From the NCBI GenBank assembly GCA_963734595.1, contig CAVTHV010000014.1, forward strand, positions 62,001-126,000: 64,000 nt of DNA, given 5' to 3'. Every line of letters starts with the position of its first letter. The stretch's first letter is position 1. Both the position numbers and the translations under genes were made by a program. Positions 17,764 through 27,174 of this stretch are shown in pieces. The stretch is from CAKKQX01 sp963734595 (GTDB lineage Bacteria; Pseudomonadota; Gammaproteobacteria; Burkholderiales; SG8-41). The notes under the pieces were generated by a model. The model made no database searches, was not told where the DNA came from, and saw only the letters and a program-made list of their open reading frames with translations.

Positions 17764-18528
17764 ATACGACGATGATCGATTTCAGCATCCTGTGGCCGGC
17801 GTTTGCCGCGGGCCTGCTGGTGACTGCGACCCACGTGCCGCTCGGCGTGCAGGTGCTCTCCCGCGGCATCGTGTTCATCGATCTGGCCATCGCCCAGATC
17901 GCCGGGCTCGGCGTGATCCTCGCCGACTCGCTGGGACTCGAACCGCAAGGCTGGCTGGTCCAGGCCTGCGCGCTGCTGGCTGCAGTCGGCGGCGCGTTGC
18001 TGCTGACCTGGACCGAGAAACACTGGCCCGAGGTGCAGGAAGCGGTGATCGGCGTGAGCTTCGTGCTCGCCGCGAGCGGCGCGTTGCTGCTGCTCGCCAG
18101 CAATCCGCACGGCGGCGAACATCTGAAGGACATGCTGGTCGGGCAGATTCTGTGGGTGACCCCGGAGCGGCTTGCGGTGGTGGCGCTCGCCTATGCGGTG
18201 TTGCTCGGCATCTGGTTCGCGCGCGGCGGGCAGCTGGGGCGCATGGGGTTCTACGTCCTGTTCGCGTGCGCGGTGACGATCTCGGTCCAGCTGGTCGGAC
18301 TGTATCTCGTGTTCACCACGTTGATCGTGCCGGCGCTGGCGACCCGCCGCTTTGCCCGCTATCGTCTCGCCGCCGGCTATGCGCTTGAGCGCCGCCGGCT
18401 ACGCGCTCGGGCTGGTGGTTTCCACTGTTTGGGACCTGCCGTCCGGCCCCGCCATCGTCTGGGTGATGGCCGTGCTGGCGATCGTCGTGTTCGCGCTCTC
18501 CGGGCGGCGCGAGCGCGCGGCGGGCTGA
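17760..18528 (+). CDS. Metal ABC transporter permease (ZnuB family), one +1 shift
   Basis: A polytopic ABC-3 family permease of about 255 residues, with FSILWPAFAAGLLVTATHVP, LGVQVLSRGIVFIDLAIAQI and VQLVGLYLVFTTLIVPALA. A break near 18388 (one extra T) is followed by the last two helices (SAAGYALGLVVSTVWDLPSG). Its start overlaps the binding-protein stop. No ABC ATPase gene accompanies it in this window, so the complex must use an ATPase encoded elsewhere. Confidence 0.85.
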
Positions 18529-18617
18529 AAAGCGGGAGAGTGCGCGCGTTCGTCGCGGTGTGGTAAGGTAAACAGACACCTGCCGTCATTCCTGTTTTCC
18601 GGATTTTTCACCCGACC

Positions 18618-19367
18618 ATGGCGCGCGCGTTCGACCCTGCTGAACTGGCTGACGTAGCGGCATCCGATCATCGCCGGCACGTATGGCGCATGTTGATGCT
18701 GTGGCTGGTGTTGAGCGTCGCGCTGCATCTGGCGATGCTCATCGAGCTGCCGGGGTTTGCCGGCAGGTCCGAACCGCTGAAGGCGCGCATCCTGAATGTC
18801 GTGGTGCAGGGAGAAGCCATGCCGCCCGTTGTTGTGAAAACGGCTACGGAGATTGCGCCTGCGGCGCCTGCGCGCAACATTTCAGCAATCACGAAAACGC
18901 GGCATAGCGTCGAGCCGCGCCGCAAACCGGAAGCAGAGCCGGCACGACCCGCTGTCATTGCCGAGCCGGCGCGCGATTCGTTTCCGGTCCAGGCGACGTC
19001 CGCAAAGCAGGACGAGGCGCGTTCGTCGACGCCGCCCGCCGCGGGAATTGCGGCGACTGCGCGTAATGTCGCTGTCGCAACGTCTCCCGCTTTCAACGCC
19101 GGCTATTTGCACAATCCGCCACCGCCTTATCCGCTGGTGGCGCGCCGCAACGGCGAACAGGGCACGGTGATACTCAGGGTGCGGGTGACGCGCGATGGCA
19201 TGCCGGCCAGCGTCGATATCGAGAAACCCAGCAGTTCGTCCCATCTCGACGATGCCGCGCTCGAGACGGTCAGAACATGGCGGTTCGTTCCCGCGCGCCA
19301 GAACGGGCAGCCGGTGGAGGCGTGGGTGCTGGTGCCGGTCGTGTTCAAGCTCGAAGGAACGTCCTAG
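18618..19367 (+). CDS. TonB-family energy transducer
   Basis: A 249-residue TonB-like protein. It has one membrane anchor (MLWLVLSVALHLAMLIELPG), a Pro/Ala-rich periplasmic linker and a C-terminal TonB domain. The domain shows PPPYPLVARRNGEQGTVILR, VRVTRDGMPASVDIEKPSSS and ALETVRTWRFVPARQNGQPV. It would pass proton-motive energy to outer-membrane receptors. No ExbB/ExbD genes are nearby. Its place after the metal genes suggests a link to metal uptake, but no TonB-dependent receptor is present in the window. Confidence 0.88.
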   Translation: MARAFDPAELADVAASDHRRHVWRMLMLWLVLSVALHLAMLIELPGFAGRSEPLKARILNVVVQGEAMPPVVVKTATEIAPAAPARNISAITKTRHSVEPRRKPEAEPARPAVIAEPARDSFPVQATSAKQDEARSSTPPAAGIAATARNVAVATSPAFNAGYLHNPPPPYPLVARRNGEQGTVILRVRVTRDGMPASVDIEKPSSSSHLDDAALETVRTWRFVPARQNGQPVEAWVLVPVVFKLEGTS

Positions 19368-19390
19368 GACCGCTATACTATAATCAGCTC

Positions 19391-19417
19391 TTGAAATCGC
19401 CGCGATTGCCCGCATTT
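19391..19417 (+). promoter_or_regulatory. Sigma32-type heat-shock promoter of hslVU
   Basis: TTGAAA (19391) and CCGCATTT (19410) are separated by 13 bases; the sigma32 consensus is CTTGAAA with CCCCATNT, so only one base differs. The hslV start is 70 bases downstream. The two elements also form an inverted repeat, CTTGAAAT with ATTTCAAG. HslVU is a classical heat-shock operon, which supports the call. Confidence 0.7.
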
Positions 19418-19487
19418 CAAGATCTGACGCTAACGGTGCAGCAGATCCCGCTGTCGACCGATCAACCCAACCCGGCACATTCTTTCC

Positions 19488-20030
19488 ATGGCTGACGAAA
19501 TCTTTCACGGTACGACCATCCTGTCGGTGCGGCGCGGCAAGCGTGTCGCGCTCGGCGGCGACGGCCAGGTCACGCTCGGCAACGTCGTGGTCAAGGCCAG
19601 CGCGCGCAAAGTGCGGCGCTTGTACCACGACAAAATACTCGCCGGTTTCGCCGGCGGCACGGCGGATGCCTTCACGCTGTTCGAACGCTTCGAAGCCAAG
19701 CTCGACAAGCACCAGGGCAACCTGATGCGCTCGGCGGTGGAACTGGCCAAGGACTGGCGCACCGACCGCATGCTGCGCCGGCTTGAAGCGATGCTGATCG
19801 TGGCGGATTGCGACAGCTCGCTGATCATCACCGGCAACGGCGACGTGCTGGAGCCCGAACTCGGGCTGGTGGCGATCGGCAGCGGCGGCGCGTATGCCCA
19901 TGCCGCCGCGCGCGCGCTGCTCGAAAACAGCGAACTCCCGCCGGAAGACATCGTCAAGAAGGCGCTGACCATCGCCGGCGATCTGTGCATCTACACCAAC
20001 CAGCAGCACGTAATCGAAATTCTTGAGTGA
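19488..20030 (+). CDS. hslV: HslV, proteolytic subunit of the HslUV protease
   Basis: A complete 180-residue threonine peptidase. The active-site threonine follows the short propeptide in EIFHG-TTILSVRRGKRVALGG. GDGQVTLG, FAGGTADAFTLFERFE and GSGGAYAHAAARALL are typical. It forms double hexamers capped by HslU. The gene is intact and followed by hslU after 96 bases. Its stop TGA lies inside the words GTGAAACGCTGAATCGCG, another stop-anchored stutter. Confidence 0.96.
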   Translation: MADEIFHGTTILSVRRGKRVALGGDGQVTLGNVVVKASARKVRRLYHDKILAGFAGGTADAFTLFERFEAKLDKHQGNLMRSAVELAKDWRTDRMLRRLEAMLIVADCDSSLIITGNGDVLEPELGLVAIGSGGAYAHAAARALLENSELPPEDIVKKALTIAGDLCIYTNQQHVIEILE

Positions 20031-20126
20031 AACGCTGAATCGCGAAACGTGAGATCATGGAGATCACGCTGACAGCGGTTCCGCTCTTCGTTCTTCCATC
20101 CACTATCCTCATCCAGGTTCTCACCC

Positions 20127-21459
20127 ATGACCCAAATGACCCCGCAGGAAATCGTCCACGAACTCGACAAGCATATCGTCGGGCAGGACGAGGCCAAGCG
20201 CGCCGTCGCGATCGCGCTGAGAAACCGCTGGCGCCGGCAGCAGGTCAGCGATCCGCTGCGCCAGGAGATCACGCCCAAGAACATCCTGATGATCGGGCCC
20301 ACCGGCGTGGGCAAGACGGAAATCGCGCGGCGGCTGGCCAGGCTCGCCGCCGCGCCGTTCATCAAGGTCGAGGCCACCAAGTTTACCGAGGTCGGTTACG
20401 TCGGCCGCGATGTCGACACCATCATCCGCGATCTGGTCGAGACTTCGATCAAGGACACGCGCGAGCAGGAGACGCGCAAGGTGCGGCATCAGGCCGCAGA
20501 TCTCGCCGAGGAGCGCATCCTCGATGCGTTGTTGCCGCCGGCACGCGAGGTCGGCTTCCAGTCCGCCGCGCCGGAAACCGACGGCGCGACGCGCCAGAAA
20601 TTCCGCAAGAAACTGCGGGAAGGCGAGCTCGACGACCGGGAAATCGAAATCGAAGTCGCCGCAGCGCAGGGGCAAATGGAAATCTTCGCCCCGCCCGGCA
20701 TGGAAGACCTGACCTCGCAGATCCAGGGCATGTTCCAGAATCTCGGCACCGGCCGCAAGCGATCGCGCAAGCTCAAGATCAAGGATGCGATGAAACTGCT
20801 GGTCGAGGAGGAAGCGGCCAAGCTGGTCAACGATGAAGACCTGAAGCTGCGCGCGATCGCGAACGTCGAGCAGAACGGCATCGTGTTCATCGACGAAATG
20901 GACAAGATCGCCGGCCGCTCCGAACTGTCGGGCGCCGACGTCTCGCGCCAGGGCGTGCAGCGCGACCTGCTGCCGCTGGTCGAGGGCACGACGGTGTCGA
21001 CCAAGTACGGGATGATCAAGACCGACCACATCCTGTTCATCGCGAGCGGCGCGTTCCATCTGTCCCGGCCGTCGGACCTGATTCCCGAGATGCAGGGACG
21101 GTTCCCGATCCGCGTCGAGTTGCAGAGCCTGAGCGTCGCGGATTTCGAGCAGATCCTCACCAATACCGACGCGTGCCTGACGCGCCAGTATGAAGCGCTG
21201 CTTGCGACCGAGGGCGTCACGCTCGAGTTCAGGCCGGACGCGATCACGCGTCTTGCCGAGATCGCCTGGCAGCGTGAACGAGCGCACCGAAAACATCGGC
21301 GCCCGCCGGCTCCATACCGTGATGGAAAAGCTGCTCGAGGAAATTTCGTTCAACGCCGGCAAGCGCTCCGGCGAGACCATCGTCATCGACGCCGGTTACG
21401 TCGACGGGCGCCTGAAGGATCTCGCGCAAAGCGAGGATCTGGCGCGCTACGTGCTGTAA
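20127..21459 (+). CDS. hslU: HslU, ATPase subunit of the HslUV protease, one +1 shift
   Basis: AAA+ unfoldase that feeds HslV. Visible motifs are the N-terminal MTPQEIVHELDKHIVGQDEA, Walker A GPTGVGKTE, the pore loop in TKFTEVGYVGRDV, the long I domain and Walker B GIVFIDEMDKIA. The frame breaks near 21270; removing one C gives VNERTENIGARRLHTVMEKL and the usual end DLARYVL. Cotranscribed with hslV. Confidence 0.95.
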
Positions 21460-21562
21460 CGAAAAACCGGTAAGCCGTGAGCGGTGAATCGTAATCCGTG
21501 GCGGTAAGCGGGACGGCGTCCGAATAGCAACGATTTACCATTTACTGATTCACTGCTTCACC
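21460..21562. repeat. Stutter-word hairpin between convergent hslU and rlpA
   Basis: GGTAAGCC, GTGAGC, GGTGAATC and GTAATCC words follow the hslU stop. On the other strand rlpA ends in CGGTGAAGCAGTGAATCAG, whose first TGA is its stop codon. GTGAATC (about 21483) and GATTCAC (about 21546) are exact complements and flanking words pair in part. The region probably folds as a shared 3' hairpin for both genes. Confidence 0.65.
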
Positions 21563-22523
21563 GCGTCAACACCATCGGCTTGAGCCCCAGCGCCTGGCTG
21601 ATGCGGTCGGCCGCCTGACGGGCTTCGGCCTGGCTCGCATAAGGACCCGCGTGCACGCGGAATAATCCGTCTTTGGGAAAAACGTGGAGCGCCTGTGTCG
21701 GCCAGCCGATCTGGGTCTTGAGCCTGGCGAGGTAATTCTCCGCGTTTTCCCGCGATCCGAATGCGCCCAGCTGCAGATAGATGCCGGAGGCATCGCGGGT
21801 CGTCGGCACAGTCGGCGGCGCAACGGGAGTTGCCGCAGGCGGCGCCGGATCGGACACGGGCGCCATCGCAGGCGCGGGCTGTTGCGCGCGAGCCTCCGCG
21901 ATATTTTCCGGCGGCGGGGCGGCAGCCGGCGTCTCGACAGGCGCGGAAGCAACGGCAACCGGGGCCGCATCCTCGCCGGGAATAATGCTTTCCACCACGA
22001 CCATTGCGCTGCCGCCGTTGATCACGCCCAGCTTGTGCGCCGCGGTGTAGGAAAGATCGATCAGGCGGGTGTCGACGAACGGCCCGCGGTCGTTGATGCG
22101 CACGATCACCGATTTGCCGTTGGCGGGATTGGTGACGCGCGCGTAGCTCGGGATCGGCAGGATGGTGTGCGCGGCAGTCATGCCGTACATGTCGTAGATT
22201 TCCCCGGACGAAGTCTTTTTGCCGTTGTAGCGCCGGCCGTACCAGGAGGCGATGCCGCGCGCTTTGTACGGCTGCAGGGACGTCATCGGCGTGTAGTTCC
22301 TGCCCATCACGGTGTAGGGGCGGCTGGTGCCCCGGTTCAGCGGCTCGACCCTCGGCACCGCATCGGGAATGCTGTCGATGTCGGCGGGCGGATTTTCGCC
22401 GGGACCGTCGTCGAGGTAGTAGCCGCCGCCACGCGGCGCGGGGGCGCGTTCAGTGCCCGGCGCTTTGGTCATGGTACCGCAGCCGGCAAGCGCAGCGGTT
22501 ATGATGGCCAGCGACTGCAGCAG
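21558..22523 (-). CDS. rlpA: RlpA septal lytic transglycosylase lipoprotein, start codon not evident
   Basis: Outer-membrane lipoprotein with a double-psi beta-barrel RlpA domain (KARGIASWYGRRYNGKKTSS, RINDRGPFVDTRLIDLSYTA), a Pro/Ala linker and a C-terminal SPOR domain (GIYLQLGAFGSRENAENYLA), which binds denuded septal glycan. The lipobox LAGC lies upstream of the obvious ATG at 22472, so translation must begin earlier. The frame opens only with CTG CTG at 22523, right after a TAA. Either a rare CTG start is used or the true start was lost to the adjacent GTGAAGC repeat. Confidence 0.88.
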   Translation of the reverse strand: MLQSLAIITAALAGCGTMTKAPGTERAPAPRGGGYYLDDGPGENPPADIDSIPDAVPRVEPLNRGTSRPYTVMGRNYTPMTSLQPYKARGIASWYGRRYNGKKTSSGEIYDMYGMTAAHTILPIPSYARVTNPANGKSVIVRINDRGPFVDTRLIDLSYTAAHKLGVINGGSAMVVVESIIPGEDAAPVAVASAPVETPAAAPPPENIAEARAQQPAPAMAPVSDPAPPAATPVAPPTVPTTRDASGIYLQLGAFGSRENAENYLARLKTQIGWPTQALHVFPKDGLFRVHAGPYASQAEARQAADRISQALGLKPMVLTR

Positions 22524-22618
22524 TTAAGCGTGAAGCGTGAAACGGTGAGTCGGGCGGCGCAGCGTTGGCGGTGGTACGCGCGCTGCGTTTCACTGTTTCA
22601 CCCTTCACTTTTCACGTT
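22524..22618. repeat. GTGAAAC stutter arrays between rodA and rlpA
   Basis: At 22530-22549 the words GTGAAGC, GTGAAAC and GGTGAG follow each other. At 22585-22616 the complementary words GTTTCAC, TGTTTCAC, CCTTCAC and TTTTCAC recur. The two halves can pair. The rodA stop codon TGA is one of the words (ACGTGAAAAGTGAAGGG on the coding strand), and the other half abuts the 5' end of rlpA. Confidence 0.75.
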
Positions 22619-23716
22619 TGCACCAGTTTCTTGTGCGTCTGGATGCTCATCAAAATACCAAAACCGAGACAGATCGTCACCAGGGAAGTTCCGCCGTAGC
22701 TGATCAGCGGCAGCGGCACGCCCACCACCGGCAGGATCCCGCTCACCATCCCCATGTTGACGAACGCATAGGTGAAGAACGTGAGCGTGACCGCGCCGGC
22801 CATCAGGCGCGTGAACAGCGTCGGCGCATTGGCGGTGATCACCACGCCGCGCGCGATCACCAGCAGAAACAGGAACAGCAGGATGGAATTGCCGATCAAT
22901 CCGAATTCCTCGGAATAGACCGCGAAAATGAAATCGGTGGTGCGCTCGGGGATGAAATCGAGATGGGTCTGGGTGCCGTTCAGCCAGCCTTTGCCGAAGA
23001 TCCCCCCGGAACCGACCGCGATCGTCGACTGGATGGTGTGATAACCGGTGCCCAGCGGGTCCTGGGCCGGATCGAGCAGCGTCAGGATGCGCTGCCGCTG
23101 ATAGTCGTGCAGGACCGACCACAGAAACGGCAGGCTGGTGAGACCCGCAACCGTGACGCCGGCGATGATGCGCCAGGACAGGCCGGCCAGAAACAGCACG
23201 TAGCAGCCGCTGGAGAAAATCAGCGCCGCGGTGCCGAGGTCGGGCTGGCGCGCGATCAGGCCCACCGGCACCACCACGCAGCACGACCGCGATCAGATAG
23301 TTCTTGAGCCGCAGCGTCGCTTCGTAGCGGTCGAAATACCACGCGAGCATCAGCGGCAACGCGATTTTCATCAGTTCCGAAGGCTGGATCCGGGTGACGC
23401 CGATGTTCAGCCAGCGGCGCGCGCCGTTGGCGACATCGCCGAACAGCGCCACCGCGATCAGGAGCGCGAGGCCCAGCACGAAGAGCGGAAGGGCCAGCCG
23501 CGTCAGGTAATGCGGCGGGATGTTGGCGAACACCCACATCACGGCCAGCGCCACCAGCATGTTCATCAACTGCGCGCTGACGCGGGGCAGGCTCGCGTTC
23601 GATGCGCTGTAGAGCACGATCAGCCCCGCCGCCATCAGCAGCAGGATGGCGCCGAGCAGCAGGCCGTCGATGTGCGCGGTGAAAAAGCGCGTGACGCGTC
23701 TAATTGCCGGAGTCAC
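22612..23716 (-). CDS. rodA: Peptidoglycan polymerase RodA, one +1 shift
   Basis: SEDS-family glycosyltransferase that polymerises lateral-wall peptidoglycan with PBP2. Membrane segments include GLLLGAILLLMAAGLIVLYS and LPLFVLGLALLIAVALFGDV. SEDS hallmarks are GARRWLNIG, IQPSELMKIALPL, RQPDLGTA, FIPERTTDFIFA and the end LPLISYGGTSLV. Start is GTG 23716, overlapping the mrdA stop by 17 bases. The frame breaks near 23275; removing one C gives IAVVLVVVPVGLIARQ. Confidence 0.94.
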
Positions 23717-25602
23717 TGTCGATCTCCTTGGCCGGCTCGGCGGGCACCTTGCCGAGCAGATAGTAATCGAGCACCTGGCGCGCGATCGGCGCGGCGGCCT
23801 GCGCGCCGAAACCGGCGTTTTCCACGACCACGGCGAGCGCGATCCGGGGCTTGTCGGCCGGCGCGTAGGCGATGAACAGCGCGTGGTCGCGGTGGCGCTC
23901 CTGCGTCCGGCCTTCGACGTATTTCTCGCCCTGCTTGATGCCGACCACCTGCGCGGTACCGGTCTTCCCGGCGCTCACATATCCCGCGCCGGCGAAAGCC
24001 CGCGCCCCGGTGCCCTCCTGGTTGACCCCGACGAGCGCCTGCTTCACCACTTCCAGGTACTCGGGCTTGATGTTCAGGGTTCGCAACGGCTTGGGCTCGA
24101 TCGTGGTGTGTTCGTGGGTGGTGATGTTCTCCACGTAGTCGACAATGTGCGGGCGGAACATCTTGCCGTCGTTGGCCAGGGTTGCGATGGCGGAGGCCAT
24201 CTGCAGCGGGGTGTAAGAATTGTAACCCTGTCCGATGCCGATGCTGATGGTTTCCCCGGCGTACCATTTTTGCTTGAAGCGGCGCATTTTCCATTCCTGG
24301 GAGGGCAGGATGCCGGCCGATTCGCCGTTGATATCGATGCCGGTGCGGCTGCCGAAGCCGAACTGGGCCACGAATCTCGAGATGTTGTCGATCCCCAGAT
24401 CGTTGGCGAGCATGTAGTAGTAGGTGTCGCACGATACGACGAGCGACTTGTACATGTCGACCTGGCCGTGCCCCCCCACCTTGTCGTCGCGAAACATATG
24501 GCCGCCAAAGTTGAAATAACCGGGATCGAAGATCGTCTGCTGCGGCGTGCGCTTGCCGTAGGTGAGCGCGGCCAGCGCCATGTACGGCTTGAAGGTGGAG
24601 CCGGGGGGATAGGTTCCGGCGAGCGCGCGGTTGACCATCGGCCGGTCCGGCGAGTTGTTGAGTTCGGCCCAGTTCTGGGGATCGATGCCGTCGACGAACA
24701 GGTTCGGATCGAAACCGGGCTTGCTGACAAAGGCGAGCACGCCGCCGGTCTGGGGATCGATCGCGACGAGCGCGCCGCGCCGGTTGCCGAATGCGCGGTA
24801 GACGATTTCCTGCAGCTTGGCATCGAGATTCAGGACCAGGTTGTTGCCGGAGACCGGCGGCGTGCGCGACAGGGTGCGCACCGGGCGCCCCCCCGAGTCC
24901 ACTTCCACCTGCTCCACGCCGGTGGTGCCGTGCAGGTAACGCTCGTAACTGTGCTCGAGCCCGGTCTTGCCGATGTAGGCCGTGCCGCGGTAGTTGGACA
25001 TCAGGTCGTCGGCTTCCAGCTTGTCGAGATCGCGCTGGTTGATGCGGCCGATATGGCCGACGACATGCGAGAACAGTTCGTTCTGCGGATACTGGCGGAA
25101 CGGGCGCGCGTTGATTTCCACGCCCGGAAAACGATAGCGGTTCACGGCGAAGCGCGCGATCTCCTCGTCCGAGAGGCGCGTGCGGATCGGCAGGCTCTCG
25201 AAGTTCCTGCTCTCCTCCAGCAGCTTGCTGAAGCGCCGCCGGTCCTTGGGCGTGATTTCGACCACCGTGGCGAGCTCGTCGATCAGCGCGTCGAGGTTTT
25301 CCACCTTGCTTGGCGTGATCTCCAGCGTATAGGCCGAATAGTTGTGCGCCAGCACCACGCCATTGCGGTCGACGATGATGCCGCGGTTGGGGACGATGGG
25401 CACGATCGATATGCGGTTGGCCTCGGCCAGCGTGTGATAGTAATCGCGCTTGACGACCTGCAGGTAGAAGAACCGCACGAAGAGCAGCGCGAACATCAGC
25501 AGCACGAAGATCGACCGCCGCGGCCAGACGCAAACGGAAATGGTAGAGCTCGAGCTGGGAGTTGCGAAACTCCACGCCCGGATTGATGTTCAGATCAGAC
25601 AT
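23700..25602 (-). CDS. mrdA: Penicillin-binding protein 2, one +1 shift
   Basis: Class B transpeptidase of the elongasome. An N-terminal membrane anchor (IFVLLMFALLFVRFFYLQVV) leads to the pedestal (NRGIIVDRNGVVLAHN). The transpeptidase motifs are STFK in YPPGSTFKPYMALAAL, SCD in SLVVSCDTYYYM (the usual second motif is SxN) and KTG in AGKTGTAQVVG. The frame breaks near 25515, before the anchor; removing one G gives AARSIFVLLM. The start overlaps mreD by 8 bases. Confidence 0.94.
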
Positions 25603-26116
25603 GGTCGGGATCGGGTTTCGGGCGCTGCGGCAGGCTGAGCAGCACGGAGAGCGGCGGCCACAGCGCGCCCGCCACGAAACTGCCGGCGAAATACGCGAAT
25701 CCCGGGAAATCGTTGCCGGCGAGCATTCTGATCGCGAGCACGATCAGGTCGTTGAGCAGCAGCAGCAGGATCACGTGAAACACCTGCGGCGTGAGGGAGA
25801 ACATCTGCACCCGCCGGTGCAGCACGATGCCGGCATAGGCGAGGATGGAGTAGGCAAGCGCGTGCTGGCCGAACAGGCTGCCGTCCGCCACGTCCATCAT
25901 CAGGCCCAGCAGAAAGGCTGCGGTAAAACCGATCTTGCGCGGCTGTTTGATGCACCAGTAGAGCACGACGAGCGCGACGAAATCCGGTTTGATCCAGTTC
26001 CAGAAACCCGGCGCCGGCAAAAAATTCAGCAGCAGCGCCGCAACCAGCGTCGCGACGATGAAGGCCGGCCGGACCGGCAGCAGGATCTCCTGGGGCGCAG
26101 TGGGCCGCTGCATCAT
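25595..26116 (-). CDS. mreD: Rod shape-determining protein MreD
   Basis: An intact 173-residue MreD. It has about five membrane segments (PAFIVATLVAALLLNFLPAP, LVVLYWCIKQPRKIGFTAAF, ILLLLLNDLIVLAIRML) and the family signature LLGLMMDVADGSLFGQHALAY. It is a membrane partner of MreC in the elongasome. The start overlaps the mreC stop and the stop overlaps mrdA, so the whole set is translationally coupled. Confidence 0.94.
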   Translation of the reverse strand: MMQRPTAPQEILLPVRPAFIVATLVAALLLNFLPAPGFWNWIKPDFVALVVLYWCIKQPRKIGFTAAFLLGLMMDVADGSLFGQHALAYSILAYAGIVLHRRVQMFSLTPQVFHVILLLLLNDLIVLAIRMLAGNDFPGFAYFAGSFVAGALWPPLSVLLSLPQRPKPDPDHV

Positions 26117-27014
26117 CCGCCCCGCTTCTCTTTCTTGCCGCGCGCCGGTTTTTCTTCTTCCGCCGGCCGCTCCGGAATGTTGCGTTCCTGGCTGACGATC
26201 AGGACCTGCGCGAAATTGTTGACGCTGGCCAGCGGCTTGCAGGTGATGCGTGCGAACAGGTAGGCTGCGTTGCGCTCGACGTTGGTCACTTCGGCGACCG
26301 GCAGCCCCGGCGGATAGACGCCATCGATGCCGGAGGTGACGAGCTTGTCGCCGTTCTGGAAATCGGCGTTGAGCGCGGTGAACTTCAGTTCGAGCACGCC
26401 ATCGTTGCCGGTGCCGGCGAGCACCGAGCGCAGCCCGTTGCGCAGGTTCTGCACCGGCACGATCTGTCCTTTATCGGTGATCAGCGTGACCTCCGACAGC
26501 CAGGGATAGACGCGCGTCACCTGGCCGATGACGCCGAGGTGGTCGATGACCGGCTGCACCGCTCAGGACCTGTTGCTGGGAGCCCCTGTCGATGACGATC
26601 TTGCGCGTGAACGGATCGCGCGCCGCATAGAGCACTTCCGCAAGCATCGACTTGACCTCGATGCGTTTGCGCGCCTCGAGCAGTTCGCGCAGGTGCGCAT
26701 TCTCCGCCTGCAGCGCCTCGAGCTGCTGCAGCTTGGCGCTGTTCTCGATGCTCTGCCGGGCAAGCCGCGCGTTATCGGCGCGCAGCGCGGAGTGCGTGAC
26801 GAAAAATTCGCCGGCACGGTGCGCAATGCTGGCCGGCGCGCTCGGCGATGCGCTGCAGGGGATAGATCAGGACCGCGGCAACCTGGCGCAGGTTTTCGAG
26901 ATACCTGAAGCGCGCGTCGGCAACGAGCAGGGCCAGCGACAGCAGCGCAAAAAACAGCAGGCGGGCGAGAGGGGTGGGGCCGGTCTTGAAAAACGGGGGC
27001 GGCTGATGTTCCAT
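26113..27014 (-). CDS. mreC: Rod shape-determining protein MreC, two +1 shifts
   Basis: Periplasmic scaffold of the elongasome. It has an N-terminal membrane anchor (LARLLFFALLSLALLVADAR), a coiled coil (NARLARQSIENSAKLQQLEA) and a beta domain (GLPVAEVTNVERNAAYLFAR). The C-terminal tail is charged (EEEKPARGKKEKRGG). The frame breaks near 26830 and 26563; removing one G at each restores ERPASIAHRAGEFFV and LSGQPVIDHLGVIGQ. The start at 27014 gives MEHQPPPFFKTGPTPLARL. Confidence 0.92.
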
Positions 27015-27019
27015 CAGCG

Positions 27020-27170
27020 GCGGGACGTGAAACGCGAACCGTAAAGTGCGGAAAAACGTCGGTCGTTACGGTAGCGAAGAGCGGAGAACGGCCGGCTGTC
27101 ACCTCGAGTCATCGTATCGACGGCAACCCGGTTCTTGCACATTTCACCCTTCACCTTCCACGTGTCATGC
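27020..27170. repeat. GTGAAAC/TTTCACC stutter words between mreB and mreC
   Basis: The 160-base gap has CGTGAAACGCGAACCGTAAA near 27027 and the complementary TTTCACCCTTCACCTTCC near 27142. The latter is 9 bases beyond the mreB stop. The words resemble those at 20024-20050 and 22530-22616. No gene lies here. Confidence 0.55.
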
Positions 27171-27174
27171 CTGG

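Noticed and set aside
23646..25586. Long plus-strand reading frame (about 646 codons) opposite mrdA
   Set aside because: It is the mirror of a highly GC-biased coding gene; composition is His/Arg/Asp-rich without family resemblance, and PBP2 motifs are clear on the other strand.
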